From: Mesorhizobium sp. RMAD-H1
GTDB lineage: Bacteria; Pseudomonadota; Alphaproteobacteria; Rhizobiales; Rhizobiaceae
NCBI RefSeq assembly: GCF_014191375.1
Contig: NZ_JACHWN010000003.1
Span: forward strand, 1-64,000
Direction: 5' to 3'
Length of the DNA: 64,000 nucleotides
The notes beneath the pieces were generated by a model that saw only the letters and a list, made by a program, of their open reading frames with translations, was not told where the DNA came from and made no database searches. Numbering within the stretch: the stretch's first letter is position 1; each line of letters begins with the position of its first letter. This document shows positions 34,025-42,940 of this stretch, piece after piece. Position numbers and translations under genes: made by a program.

Positions 34025-34542
34025 ATGAAAGACGCTTTGCTCATTTTCGCGTCAGCGATGGCCGGTGCGGTGATGTCGCTTTTTGCCATCGAGGATGCCT
34101 TGGGCACCGCGTCTCGTCCAGATCGACCGATGGCGCTGTGCCAGGAAGCCCGCTCTTCCTGCAGGGGGTTCCGATCAAGATATTGGATCCGGCCAAGTGC
34201 ACCACTAATACGCAACAGGGCAGCAGTAGCTGCCCGGCGGAAGGCGCAAGGCCTGAGAAGCGCAGAGTACACACAGACCTGAATACCAGGGCGGTATACA
34301 TTCACCCGCAGCAGGCTTGCCTCAGGCCCGAGGTACTCGATAGAGACAATTTTGCATGTCAATGGATCACCGAAGCCAATCTCGAAAGCGCCGGGGGAAC
34401 GGCGCTGCCGAAACGAACCCTAGCCGCCCTGCCGGAAGATGGCCGCAAGTTCGGGTCGATCTATGCGAGAACGATGCTCAAACCTTCAAGGGATGGTCTT
34501 GAACTTGTCGGTGCCACCAGAACCCAGTTATGGGAGCTGTGA
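34025..34542 (+). pseudogene. possible exported protein gene, apparently frameshifted
   Basis: An AAGGGTGATGT site precedes ATG 34025. The first 40 codons give a signal-like start (MKDALLIFASAMAGAVMSLF). Near 34150 the likely coding frame shifts by one and continues to a TGA at 34542 (GVPIKILDPAKCTTN.., DRDNFACQWITEANLES..). The continuation has balanced composition and four cysteines. Either a frameshifted gene or two chance frames. No family recognised. Confidence 0.35.
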
Positions 34543-35099
34543 TGCTCTATGAGAATATTGTGAAGGTCATCGGCTGGTTTTCACCGCCGAAATAGGCTCA
34601 CCGCTGGTGCCTGATGGCCCAACGGAGTGCCAGCATTTCCAAATCGTGACCTGGATGAAGTGCGTTAGGTGATCTGATATCGTTAAGATGCCTGTTGATG
34701 GACGAGGCCCGGCGGGGGGGGTGGGGTTGCCGGGCCTCGACATTGATGCTCCATCAACGGAATAATTTTGGCATCGAGTCGACACGATTGCAACCGGGGG
34801 CAAGGGCATGAGTATACGTTGATTTTAACAGTTGGGGCGCTTACCACGTGGCTACGGGCGCGCCGATCGGGGCCGCCGCCCCGTAGTTCAAAGCAGGTCT
34901 CCCACGGGCGATGTAAGCGAGCTGCCTCCAGGATCGTAACCTGCCTAACAGTAGGTATATTCCGGCCCGGTGGGGTCTACTCATTGTGAGTGACCGGCAT
35001 ACAGAGTATTGTGCCCGCCTCTCCTTCGAACTGTTGTTGGGGAGGGAAGCCGGCCTCACGTGTCCGCTAACTGCGTGGGGCTGCTTTTTATTTTAACCT
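34543..35099. other. gap holding a large nested hairpin
   Basis: About 560 bases with no credible gene. The only structure seen is the nested inverted repeat 34694-34758, listed separately. Confidence 0.45.
34694..34758. repeat. nested inverted repeat with G-rich loop
   Basis: Outer arms GTTGATGGA (34694-34702) and TCCATCAAC (34750-34758) and inner arms GAGGCCCGGC (34704-34713) and GCCGGGCCTC (34729-34738) are all perfect. The loop on the plus strand is eight G, T, four G, TT. No T-run follows. It could be a small RNA, a terminator on the minus strand, or a mobile-element end. Confidence 0.6.
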
Positions 35100-35421
35100 C
35101 AATGAGCATCTATGATGATGGCGTTGGTTGTGGCTAATGAGCCGAGCGCGAACGGAAATATCCGCCACTAGCCCGTCGCAAAATGTTGGCCAGCTTTGTC
35201 CAGTCCTTTGACGGTGAGGGCATTTGCTGATGGGCTTTAGCGAGATCGGTTGTAGAGGCAGCACGAACACCTTTGCGTCGTGGACTAACCGGCTTTGGTG
35301 TGGTGTTGACGTGGTCCATCACGGATTTCCCGATCTTGTTGGTGCATCTAATCATGCACAGTATGTTGCTGTACTACCATTGCACGAATAATTCGCTACA
35401 ATTCCATGAGAATTAGAAAAA
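35100..35421 (-). repeat. dispersed repeat A, copy 2 (inverted)
   Basis: Reverse complement matches 19246-19575 along its length, with scattered substitutions. The pair is in inverted orientation and 15.5 kb apart. Confidence 0.75.
35134..35319 (-). CDS. small basic protein, second member of the duplicated family
   Basis: 61 residues from an ATG preceded by GGGAAATCC. In this copy the frame is open for 12 further codons to an ATG at 35355. Near-identical to the 64-residue protein at 19347-19541 over TDLAKAH.QMPSPSKDWTKL and ANILRRASGGY.RSRSAH. The N-terminal part is shorter by three residues, an in-frame difference. Mostly synonymous codon differences between copies support a real coding gene. 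Unknown function. Confidence 0.55.
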   Translation of the reverse strand: MDHVNTTPKPVSPRRKGVRAASTTDLAKAHQQMPSPSKDWTKLANILRRASGGYFRSRSAH

Positions 35422-35589
35422 ACTTTGCCAAGCAATCCAAGTTTGGGGTCAGTCTCTTTTGCCTCTTCCGAAGGAGACGTGACCTTCACGCACAGATGGC
35501 ATTGTGCGCTCCACCCCAAGTTCACTGGTTGCAACTCTCTATTCATCTTGCCAATCGCGCCAACAAGACCACGGCCAACTGCTCGTCCT

Positions 35590-35695
35590 CAATGTGAATA
35601 CACGCCGGACTGTGACCCAGACGCTGGAACCCGCACAAGTCCCTGATGCAGTTACCCTTTCGGGGTTCGCGAAGAAGGTTACGATAGGCGCCTTT
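35590..35695 (+). repeat. diverged repeat B, copy 2
   Basis: Matches 19021-19120 with indels; shared text TGAATAC.CG, GCTGGAA, CGCACAAGT, CTGAT.CAG, TTTCGGG.TT and ATAGGCG. Here it points away from repeat A, whereas in copy 1 it points towards it, so the two repeats did not move as one block. Confidence 0.5.
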
Positions 35696-35891
35696 TGCAT
35701 CCCTGGCCAACACATTTCGCGATGAAATCAGCCTACTAATCCTGTTCGGCTTGGGGGCGCTGTTGGGTGCGTATTCACAGACCGGTTCCTCAGCCGGCAA
35801 AGTGTCTGCTCCAGCTGCTCTAGGCCACCGCGATGTGAATTGGTCAAGCCAATTTGTTCAATACCGTTGCACTCCGCTAAATCCATGAATA

Positions 35892-35902
35892 TGGTAAGGC
35901 CA
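35892..35902. promoter_or_regulatory. weak candidate operator of the second GntR gene
   Basis: TGGT-AAG-GCCA is an imperfect palindrome with TGG/CCA ends 15 bases before the GntR start. Suggested by position only. Confidence 0.25.
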
Positions 35903-35916
35903 ATTCGGGAGGGAAG

Positions 35917-36621
35917 ATGAACGAGCATACCGGCCACGCGGAACCGCGCCGGCTTTACCAGCAGATCTCGGACAGGGTCAGGCATCTGATCCAGGAGGGC
36001 AGGTTTCCGGCTGGAAGCAGGCTGCCGGCAGAGCGCGAACTAGCGCAGCAGCTTGGCGTGTCGCGCCCCTCGCTCCGCGAGGCGCTGATCGCGCTTGAAA
36101 TCGCCGGAAATGTCGAAATCCGCATGGGCTCGGGCATCTATGTCACGAAAGAGCCTGAGGCGCGGGCATTGCAAGGCATTTCCATCGGCGAAAGCCCGCT
36201 TGAAATCATGCAGGCGCGGGAAGTGGTCGAGGGCAGCATCGTGGTGATGGCGTGTGCACGGATGGCCACCGAGATGCTCGCACGGCTTCGCGAGACGCTC
36301 GATGCGATGCGGGCCAATGTTGCCGTGGATCGCAAGGCGATGGAGCTTGACCGGCAATTCCACCTGCTGATCGCTGAACAGGCAGGCAACAGCGTCCTGA
36401 CCCGCATTGTCGGCGATCTGTTCGATGAGCGGCACAGCCCTTTGACTGCGCAGATCAGAAGCCGTTTCGAGAACAACGACACCTGGGTTTCGGCCCTGGC
36501 CGAACACGAACTGGTTTACGCGGCGCTGGAGGCGAGGGATCCCTTGCAGGCGCAGGCAGCGATGCGGACGCATTTGCAGCGATCCAAGCAGCGCTGGATG
36601 GATAATGAGCCGCGTGGCTGA
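35917..36621 (+). CDS. GntR-family (FCD type) regulator of the hexonate operon
   Basis: 234 residues with a GGGAGGGAAG ribosome site. The HTH is in GSRLPAERELAQQLGVSRPS and LREALIALEIAGNVEI. The FCD domain includes MELDRQFHLLIAEQAGNSVL and EHELVYAALEARD, with the His and Asp residues that often bind a metal. It is the first gene before an altronate-dehydratase-like gene, 22 bases apart and co-directional. Members of this branch (UxuR/ExuR-like) respond to sugar acids, which fits the operon. Confidence 0.9.
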   Translation: MNEHTGHAEPRRLYQQISDRVRHLIQEGRFPAGSRLPAERELAQQLGVSRPSLREALIALEIAGNVEIRMGSGIYVTKEPEARALQGISIGESPLEIMQAREVVEGSIVVMACARMATEMLARLRETLDAMRANVAVDRKAMELDRQFHLLIAEQAGNSVLTRIVGDLFDERHSPLTAQIRSRFENNDTWVSALAEHELVYAALEARDPLQAQAAMRTHLQRSKQRWMDNEPRG

Positions 36622-36643
36622 CGCGGTCCGGGAGGTTTGAACT

Positions 36644-38188
36644 ATGAACGATAGCGTTGCTGCGGCGGTCGCGCCGGTCATTTTGCTACACCCCTCCGAT
36701 GATGTCGCGGTCGCACGCGCGCCAATTCGCGCCGGCGGACCCACGGGGCTTGAAGGCCTCAACGCACGGGAGTTCATCGGACGCGGGCATAAGGTCGCCA
36801 TCCGCGCCATACCGCAGGGCAAGGAAGTCTTGAAATATGGCCAGGTGATCGGCGTCGCCACCAAGGATATCGCCCCGGGCGAGCACGTGCATTTGCAGAA
36901 TCTCGCCATGCTGCCTTCCGAGCACGAGCACCAGTTTTCTGTCGATATCGAGGAGCGCGGTATGGTGCCCGAGACGGGGCGCCGTCATTTCATGGGCTAT
37001 GACCGGGGCGCGGGCGGCGTCGGCACGCGCAACTATATCGGCGTGATTTCGTCGGTGAACTGCTCGGCCACGGTGTCGCGCTACATTGCCGATTATTTCA
37101 ACCGCATGGGCGGTCTCGACGGGTTCGACAATGTCGATGGCGTGGTGGCGCTGACGCATGGCAGCGGTTGCGCGCTCAATACCAAATCGGAAGGCTATCG
37201 CCTTTTGACGCGCACCATCCAGGGCTATGCCAAGCATCCCAATTTCGGCGGGGTCCTGCTGATCGGGCTTGGCTGCGAAACAAACCAGATCGCGCCGATT
37301 CTCGAGCATTATCGCATGGAGGAAGGCTCGCGCCTGCGCACCATGACCATCCAGCAGCATGGCGGCACCCGCAAGACCATCGATGCGGCCATTGAGCAAA
37401 TTAAGGAAATGCTGCCGCTGGTCAATTCCGCCGAGCGCACGAAACAGCCGCTCTCGAAGTTGAAAGTGGCGCTCGAATGCGGTGGGTCGGATGGCTATTC
37501 CGGCATTTCCGCCAATCCGGCGCTCGGGATCGCCTCCGACCTGATCGTACGCCATGGCGGTACGACGGTGCTCTCGGAAACACCGGAAATCTATGGCGCG
37601 GAGCATCTACTGACCCGGCGGGCCGTGACGCCTGATGTGGCGGAAAAGCTGCTTGCCCGCATCGACTGGTGGCGGGATTACACGGCGCGCAATGGTGACG
37701 AGCTCAACAACAACCCCTCGCATGGCAACAAGCTGGGCGGCCTGACCACCATTCTGGAAAAGTCGTTGGGCGCGGTCGCAAAAGGGGGCTCCATGCCCTT
37801 GAAGGCGGTCTACGAATTCGCCGAGACGGTGACGGAGCAGGGCTTCGTCTTCATGGACACGCCCGGCTACGATCCGGTCGCCGTGACGGGGCAGGTAGCG
37901 GGCGGCTGCAATGTTATCTGCTTTACGACCGGACGCGGCTCGGTCTCGGGGTTCAAGCCCGCGCCCTGCATCAAGATCGCCACGAATTCCGAAATGTATG
38001 AGCACATGAAGGAAGACATGGACATTAATTGCGGCGGCATCGTCACGGGGGAGGAGACGATTGAGGAATCCGGCGCGCGCATATTCGAGCACATCATCGC
38101 AGTCGCATCCGGCCAGAAGACGATGAGTGAAGTCTATGACTATGGCGACAATGAATTCGTGCCCTGGCAGGTCGGCGCGGTAACCTGA
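36644..38188 (+). CDS. altronate/galactarate dehydratase-family hydro-lyase (UxaA-like)
   Basis: 514 residues, full length for UxaA. An N-terminal SAF domain occupies about residues 8-95 (HKVAIRAIPQGKEVLKYGQV, DIAPGEHVHLQNL). The main domain has YDRGAGGVGTRNYIGVISSV near residue 120, THGSGCALNTKSEGY, GLGCETNQI, ECGGSDGYSGISANPALG and the cysteine in VAGGCNVICFTTGRGS. The conserved cysteines probably bind an iron cofactor. These enzymes dehydrate D-altronate or related hexonates to 2-keto-3-deoxy acids in the cytoplasm. It is followed 11 bases later by a LgoD-like dehydrogenase. Confidence 0.87.
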   Translation: MNDSVAAAVAPVILLHPSDDVAVARAPIRAGGPTGLEGLNAREFIGRGHKVAIRAIPQGKEVLKYGQVIGVATKDIAPGEHVHLQNLAMLPSEHEHQFSVDIEERGMVPETGRRHFMGYDRGAGGVGTRNYIGVISSVNCSATVSRYIADYFNRMGGLDGFDNVDGVVALTHGSGCALNTKSEGYRLLTRTIQGYAKHPNFGGVLLIGLGCETNQIAPILEHYRMEEGSRLRTMTIQQHGGTRKTIDAAIEQIKEMLPLVNSAERTKQPLSKLKVALECGGSDGYSGISANPALGIASDLIVRHGGTTVLSETPEIYGAEHLLTRRAVTPDVAEKLLARIDWWRDYTARNGDELNNNPSHGNKLGGLTTILEKSLGAVAKGGSMPLKAVYEFAETVTEQGFVFMDTPGYDPVAVTGQVAGGCNVICFTTGRGSVSGFKPAPCIKIATNSEMYEHMKEDMDINCGGIVTGEETIEESGARIFEHIIAVASGQKTMSEVYDYGDNEFVPWQVGAVT

Positions 38189-38199
38189 GGAAATACTGT

Positions 38200-39219
38200 A
38201 TGGTCAAGGCTCTGCGTATCGAGAGCGAAAACGTCACCCGCTTCGCCGAAATCGCCGAAGCGCCCCTCCTGCCTGGTCATGCCCGGGTGCGAGTGCGCCA
38301 TGTCGGGCTGTGCGGCAGCGATCTGAACACCTTCAAGGGACTCAACCCTCTGGTTGAACTCCCGCGCATTCCGGGTCACGAAATCGGCGCCGAGATCATC
38401 GAAACCGGGGAGGGTGTCGCGGCGGCGTATGCGCCGGGCAAGCGCGTGATCGTTATGCCCTATACCAATTGCGGCGAATGCACTTCCTGCCGCAAGGGAC
38501 GGCTCAATGCCTGCCGCTTCAACAGGACGCTTGGCGTGCAGCAGGATGGCGGCCTGGCCGAGGAGATCGTACTGCCGGCGGAAAAGCTCATCCTCAACGA
38601 CACGTTGGAGCCGCGCCATCTGGCGCTGGTCGAGCCGCTTTCGGTCGGCTTTCACGCCGTTGCGCGCGGGCGTGTCGAGACGGGAGATACGGTTGCGGTA
38701 CTGGGGTGCGGCATGATCGGCATGGGCGTGCTGATCGGCGCGGTGGCACGCGGCGCGCGAGCCATCGCCATCGACCCGAGCCCGGAAAAGCGCGAGCTCG
38801 CCCTCCGGTTTGGCGCAGCGCATGCGCTGCCGAGCGGCGAAGACGTGGTGCAGAAAGTTATGGAACTGACCGGCGGCGATGGCGTGGACGTATCTTTCGA
38901 GGCGGTCGGGTTGCCGGTCACGTTCACCCAGGCTGTCGATCTCGCCTGCTTTGCCGGGCGTGTCGTCTATGTCGGCTATTCAAAAACGCCTGTCACTTAC
39001 CAGACGCAGTTCTTCAACTTGAAGGAACTCGACATCATGGGCTCGCGTAATGCGACGCTCAGCGATTTCGAGGCGGTCATCCGGCATTTGGAAAAACTCG
39101 GACCCGAGGCGGACTACCTGGTCTCGAAAATGTTCCCGTTTGCCGAGGCGGAAGAGGCACTGCCCTATTGGGACGCCAACCGCAACGATATCCTGAAGAT
39201 CATCATCGAAAGAACCTGA
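38200..39219 (+). CDS. zinc-dependent medium-chain dehydrogenase, LgoD-like (sugar-acid dehydrogenase)
   Basis: 339 residues. Catalytic zinc site: Cys37 region in HVGLCGSDLNTFKG, His-Glu in RIPGHEIGAEI and Glu in ALVEPLSVGFHAV. Structural zinc: four cysteines in NCGECTSCRKGRLNAC. The Rossmann motif is VLGCGMIGMGVLIGA. The blocks GVQQDGGLAEE and MGSRNATLSDFEAVIRHLEK resemble E. coli LgoD (L-galactonate 5-dehydrogenase) and are different from threonine or sorbitol dehydrogenases. With a dehydratase and a TRAP system in one operon, it probably oxidises an imported hexonate or hexitol (inference). Confidence 0.85.
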   Translation: MVKALRIESENVTRFAEIAEAPLLPGHARVRVRHVGLCGSDLNTFKGLNPLVELPRIPGHEIGAEIIETGEGVAAAYAPGKRVIVMPYTNCGECTSCRKGRLNACRFNRTLGVQQDGGLAEEIVLPAEKLILNDTLEPRHLALVEPLSVGFHAVARGRVETGDTVAVLGCGMIGMGVLIGAVARGARAIAIDPSPEKRELALRFGAAHALPSGEDVVQKVMELTGGDGVDVSFEAVGLPVTFTQAVDLACFAGRVVYVGYSKTPVTYQTQFFNLKELDIMGSRNATLSDFEAVIRHLEKLGPEADYLVSKMFPFAEAEEALPYWDANRNDILKIIIERT

Positions 39220-39311
39220 AACAACGCTTTGTCCTGGAGCCGGGAAGGAGGCTCCCGGGGCTGGCGAAGGAAAACCGGCCATCAGGCCAGACAACAAGGG
39301 AGGAAAGATCC

Positions 39312-40286
39312 ATGAAGAAATTCGTCACCGGCGTTGTTGCTGCGGGCATGCTTTTGGCTGGAAGTGTTGCGGCGCTTGCAGCCAATGTGACCATCAAGGT
39401 CGCCTATGAAAACAATCCCGGCGAACCCTTCGACCAGGTCATGCATTATTGGAAGGAGGACCTTGCCAAACGCAGCAATGGCGAGATCACGCTGGAGCTT
39501 TATCCCAGCTCCCAGCTTGGCTCCAAGAAGGACGTGACCGAGCAGGCCATGATGGGCCTCAATGTCGTCACCATCTCCGATGTCGGCTTCCTGGCTGAGT
39601 ACGATCCGGACATGGGCATTCTCTACGGCCCGTTCCTGACGGACGATCCCGCCAAGCTGCTCAAGGTTTACGACGGACCGTGGTTCAAGCAGAAGACGGA
39701 GGAGCTGAAGGCCAAGGGCATCCATATCGTGATGCCCAACTATCTCTACGGCGTTCGTCAGGTCATGACCAAGAAGCCGGTTCGCACGCCTGATGACCTG
39801 AAGGGCATGAAGATCCGCGTGCCGAACAATATCATGCAGATCAAGTCGTTCGAGGCTATGGGCGCAACGCCGACGCCGATGCCGCTGGGCGAAACCTTCC
39901 CGGCGCTGGCGCAGGGCGTCATTGACGGCGTCGAAAATCCCATCTCCGTCCTCTACGGTCAGAAGTTCCAGGAGGAAGCCAAATATCTGAGCAAGATCGG
40001 CTATCTCACCAATGTCGCCCTCATCATCGGCGGCGAGGCGTTCTTCTCCACGCTCCCCGAAGACCAGCTGAAGCTCATCCACGAGACGGCTTATGACGCC
40101 GGCCTCTACAGCCAGAAGCTGACGACCGAGAAAGACAATGAGATGATCGAGAAGATGAAGGCAGAAGGCGTGGAGGTCATCGAAGTCGACCGCGCCGCCT
40201 TCAAGGCGCTCGCCGACAAGGTCTACACCCAGTTCCCGGAATGGACGCCCGGGCTCTATGAAAAAATCCAGGCTGAGCTGAAGTAA
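39312..40286 (+). CDS. TRAP transporter periplasmic binding protein (DctP-type), hexonate operon
   Basis: 324 residues with GGGAGGAAAG before the ATG. The signal peptide is MKKFVTGVVAAGMLLAGSVA with cleavage near ALA-AN. DctP landmarks are LELYPSSQLGSKKDVTEQAM and the ligand arginine in GMKIRVPNNIMQI. The ligand is expected to be an organic acid, here probably the hexonate processed by UxaA-like and LgoD-like enzymes. The three TRAP genes follow the enzymes directly. Confidence 0.93.
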   Translation: MKKFVTGVVAAGMLLAGSVAALAANVTIKVAYENNPGEPFDQVMHYWKEDLAKRSNGEITLELYPSSQLGSKKDVTEQAMMGLNVVTISDVGFLAEYDPDMGILYGPFLTDDPAKLLKVYDGPWFKQKTEELKAKGIHIVMPNYLYGVRQVMTKKPVRTPDDLKGMKIRVPNNIMQIKSFEAMGATPTPMPLGETFPALAQGVIDGVENPISVLYGQKFQEEAKYLSKIGYLTNVALIIGGEAFFSTLPEDQLKLIHETAYDAGLYSQKLTTEKDNEMIEKMKAEGVEVIEVDRAAFKALADKVYTQFPEWTPGLYEKIQAELK

Positions 40287-40364
40287 TCCTGCCTGCCGTC
40301 ACGCCGTGCTGCAGGAGGACCTGCGGCACGGCCATTGCAAGCCGTCAGGCTTGAGGGAATTCTC

Positions 40365-40835
40365 ATGAAATTTTTCGGTAAACTGATCGACTGGCTGGCC
40401 GGCATGCCGCTTTTCGCGCTGCTCGCGATGTTCAACGTCGCGGTCGTCATGCGCTATTGGATCAATCAGCCACTGCAATGGACAGAGGAGATCGCCGGCC
40501 TCCTGATGATCTGGATCGTCATGCTCGGCGCCATTTCCGCCGAGCGCACAAATCAGCATCTGGCGATCCCCATGCTGGTGGACCTGCTCCCTAGGAAGGC
40601 CCGCGCCATTTTGAACGGAGCCGTTTCCATCCTGACGAGCTTCTTTCTGCTCTATGTCGCCTATGCGGGCTACAAGCTCGCCATCGCCGCCAAATTCAAG
40701 GTTACGAGCATTCTGCGTATTTCCTGGTATTGGATCGATATCGCGGTCCCAATCGGGTTTACCGTCATAGCCCTCTATATGTTTGCAAGCGCCTGGAAGG
40801 ACATTCGCGCCGCCTTTTGGGGAGACGCGAAATGA
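40365..40835 (+). CDS. TRAP transporter small permease (DctQ-type), hexonate operon
   Basis: 156 residues from the ATG at 40365 (TTGAGGGAATTCTC upstream). Four membrane segments, with the family text NQPLQWTEEIAGLLMIWIVM and GAISAERTNQHLAIPMLV. The stop overlaps the DctM start (ATGA). Confidence 0.92.
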   Translation: MKFFGKLIDWLAGMPLFALLAMFNVAVVMRYWINQPLQWTEEIAGLLMIWIVMLGAISAERTNQHLAIPMLVDLLPRKARAILNGAVSILTSFFLLYVAYAGYKLAIAAKFKVTSILRISWYWIDIAVPIGFTVIALYMFASAWKDIRAAFWGDAK

Positions 40836-42106
40836 ACCTGACCATTATCATCCTTATAATGCTCGCCTTGTTCGCGTTGAACGCCCGGCTTTATGCCGGC
40901 ATTCTCGTGGCGGTTTTCGTCTATTTCCTGTTCTTCAACCCGATGCCGATCGCGATTGCCGTGCAGCGCTTCATCAGCCCGGCGCAGAACGTGTCGCTGC
41001 TGGCCATTCCGTTCTTCATCATGCTGGGAACGGTCATGTCGCATACCGGCATCGCCGAGCGCATGATCCGGGTCGCGGACCTCCTTGTCGGGCGGCTGCG
41101 CGGCGGCATGGCGCTCACCAACATCATGGTTTCGACACTGATGGGCGGCATCAGCGCCTCCAATCTCGCCGACAGCGCCATGCTGACGCGCATGATGGTG
41201 CCGGAGATGGAGAAGCGTGGCTATAACCGCGCATTCTCCTGTGCGGTCACGGCAGCGGGCTCGCTGATCACGCCGATCATCCCGCCGGGCATTGCGCTCA
41301 TCATCTATGGCCTCATCGCCGACGTCTCCATCGGCAAGATGTTCATGGCCGGTATCCTGCCCGGCATTCTGGGCGCGGTCCTGCTCATGTTCGCGGCCTA
41401 TGTCACTTCGGTCCGGCGCGGTTACAAGCCGAGCCGTGAGCACAAGCTCTCGGGCGCCGAAATCCGCGCCACGCTGGCGTCGGCATGGCCGGCATTGGTG
41501 CTGATCGTCGCCATTCTGGGCGGCATCCGGCTCAACATCTTCACGCCGACGGAAGCGGGCGCGGTGGCGGTGACGCTGGTGCTGATCATCGGCTTCGTCA
41601 TCTACCGCGAAATGCGCGTGTCCCATGTGGTGGAGTCGCTTGTCGAAACGGCCAGATCCACCGCCTCGGTGATGCTGGTCATCATGGCGTCATCCGCACT
41701 CGCCTGGGTATTCTCCCTGGAACAGGCGGGGCAGTCGCTCATGCAGATGGTTTCGTCCTTCACGGACAACCCATACGCCTTCCTCCTGGCGGTCAATGTC
41801 GTGCTGCTCGTTCTCGGCATGCTGATCGAAGGGACGGCGCTGATGATCGTGCTCGTGCCGCTGCTGTTGCCGACTGTGAAAGCGCTGGGGATCGATCCGA
41901 TCCATTTCGGCATCATCACCATCGTCAACCTGTCCATCGGTACGCTGACGCCGCCGGTCGGCACTGTCATGCTGATGGTCTGTAACCTAGCCAAGGTGCA
42001 GGTCAGCGACTTCACGAAACAGGCGGTCAGCATGTATCTCGCCCTGTTCGCCTTCCTGCTGCTCGTCACCTACGTGCCGATCATTTCGACCTATCTGGCG
42101 CAATAG
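40832..42106 (+). CDS. TRAP transporter large permease (DctM-type), hexonate operon
   Basis: 424 residues with about twelve hydrophobic segments. Family blocks are LLAIPFFIMLGTVMSHTGIA, STLMGGISASNLADSAML, SLITPIIPPGIALIIYGLIA and LLVLGMLIEGTALMIVLVP. The start overlaps the DctQ stop. Last gene of the operon. Only family-level similarity to the DctM at 27393, so the two TRAP systems were not recently duplicated. Confidence 0.93.
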   Translation: MNLTIIILIMLALFALNARLYAGILVAVFVYFLFFNPMPIAIAVQRFISPAQNVSLLAIPFFIMLGTVMSHTGIAERMIRVADLLVGRLRGGMALTNIMVSTLMGGISASNLADSAMLTRMMVPEMEKRGYNRAFSCAVTAAGSLITPIIPPGIALIIYGLIADVSIGKMFMAGILPGILGAVLLMFAAYVTSVRRGYKPSREHKLSGAEIRATLASAWPALVLIVAILGGIRLNIFTPTEAGAVAVTLVLIIGFVIYREMRVSHVVESLVETARSTASVMLVIMASSALAWVFSLEQAGQSLMQMVSSFTDNPYAFLLAVNVVLLVLGMLIEGTALMIVLVPLLLPTVKALGIDPIHFGIITIVNLSIGTLTPPVGTVMLMVCNLAKVQVSDFTKQAVSMYLALFAFLLLVTYVPIISTYLAQ

Positions 42107-42161
42107 AGCACCGCTCTGCGGCCGGTACCCGGAACGCCTGACGGATCCGGGGGGTCAATTA

Positions 42162-42193
42162 CATGGCCATAACGCGCCTGCGTTATGGCCATG
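42162..42193 (+). terminator. hairpin after the hexonate operon
   Basis: Perfect 14-base arms CATGGCCATAACGC and GCGTTATGGCCATG around GCCT, 55 bases after the DctM stop. No T-run. Probably an operon end. Confidence 0.55.
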
Positions 42194-42884
42194 CAGATCT
42201 TCGCTCGTGAGCCCTCGATATACGAAGATCCTCGCCCGGCCGGAAACTGATACATGATTGTATAAGGTATCAGATCGATACGGTTTCTATATCATCATTG
42301 ATCGCTCGGCAGAGGGCGGAAAAGAAGACCTGCCGATGGTAGCCAAGGTGGCCGACACGATCGATACGCAACGCACCGTCGGTCGAGCTGTATCGCAGTT
42401 CGAAGTAGTGCCTTGCGGCTCGGCATTCAGCCTATCGAGCCATCCAAACAAGATGACCGTTAGTCCGCCTCGGATTGTCCATGGAAGGCTTTCAGATCCA
42501 TGATAGGAAATCATTCCTTTTTCGCTTGACTCCTGTTTTAGATGAGAACAAAATAAGAACATAAAATCGCAAGTAGCACCGAATCCATCAATTTCCGCGC
42601 TGAACCACACCTTCTGGTGAATGATGTCGCGCGCCCGGAGGATAGGAGAAGCAACGTGAACACCTCATCCAGAGAGACCGGAAGAAAGTCAATGAAAGCG
42701 ATGATCAAACGACGGGACATGGCGACAGATATGGAAGCCATACTTTTACATTCTTCCGTTTTATTGCAGTACGATAAATTTACTTGTTACATTCGTCGCT
42801 TATACATGGCTCACCAAAGCATTGGTTTTCCCGGAACATCCGCCTGAACAAAAACCCGAGATGATCCCGCTGTCGCCATAAACT
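42194..42884. other. intergenic stretch before the siderophore locus
   Basis: About 690 bases, more AT-rich than the flanks from 42250 to 42890. Short frames only, no credible gene. The promoter of the siderophore genes should lie at its right end, near the TGA-N9-TCA box. Confidence 0.45.
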
Positions 42885-42899
42885 TGACAATAAGACTCA
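42885..42899. promoter_or_regulatory. IRO box (RirA-type) before the siderophore genes
   Basis: TGA-CAATAAGAC-TCA fits TGA-N9-TCA, the iron-responsive operator of rhizobial RirA. It overlaps a TTGACA (42884-42889) and lies 42 bases before the first biosynthetic gene. A second box stands before the receptor at the other end of the locus. Confidence 0.7.
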
Positions 42900-42940
42900 A
42901 GTATTCTGATTGCCAATCCTGGTCCTGAGAGGTGCGCTGC

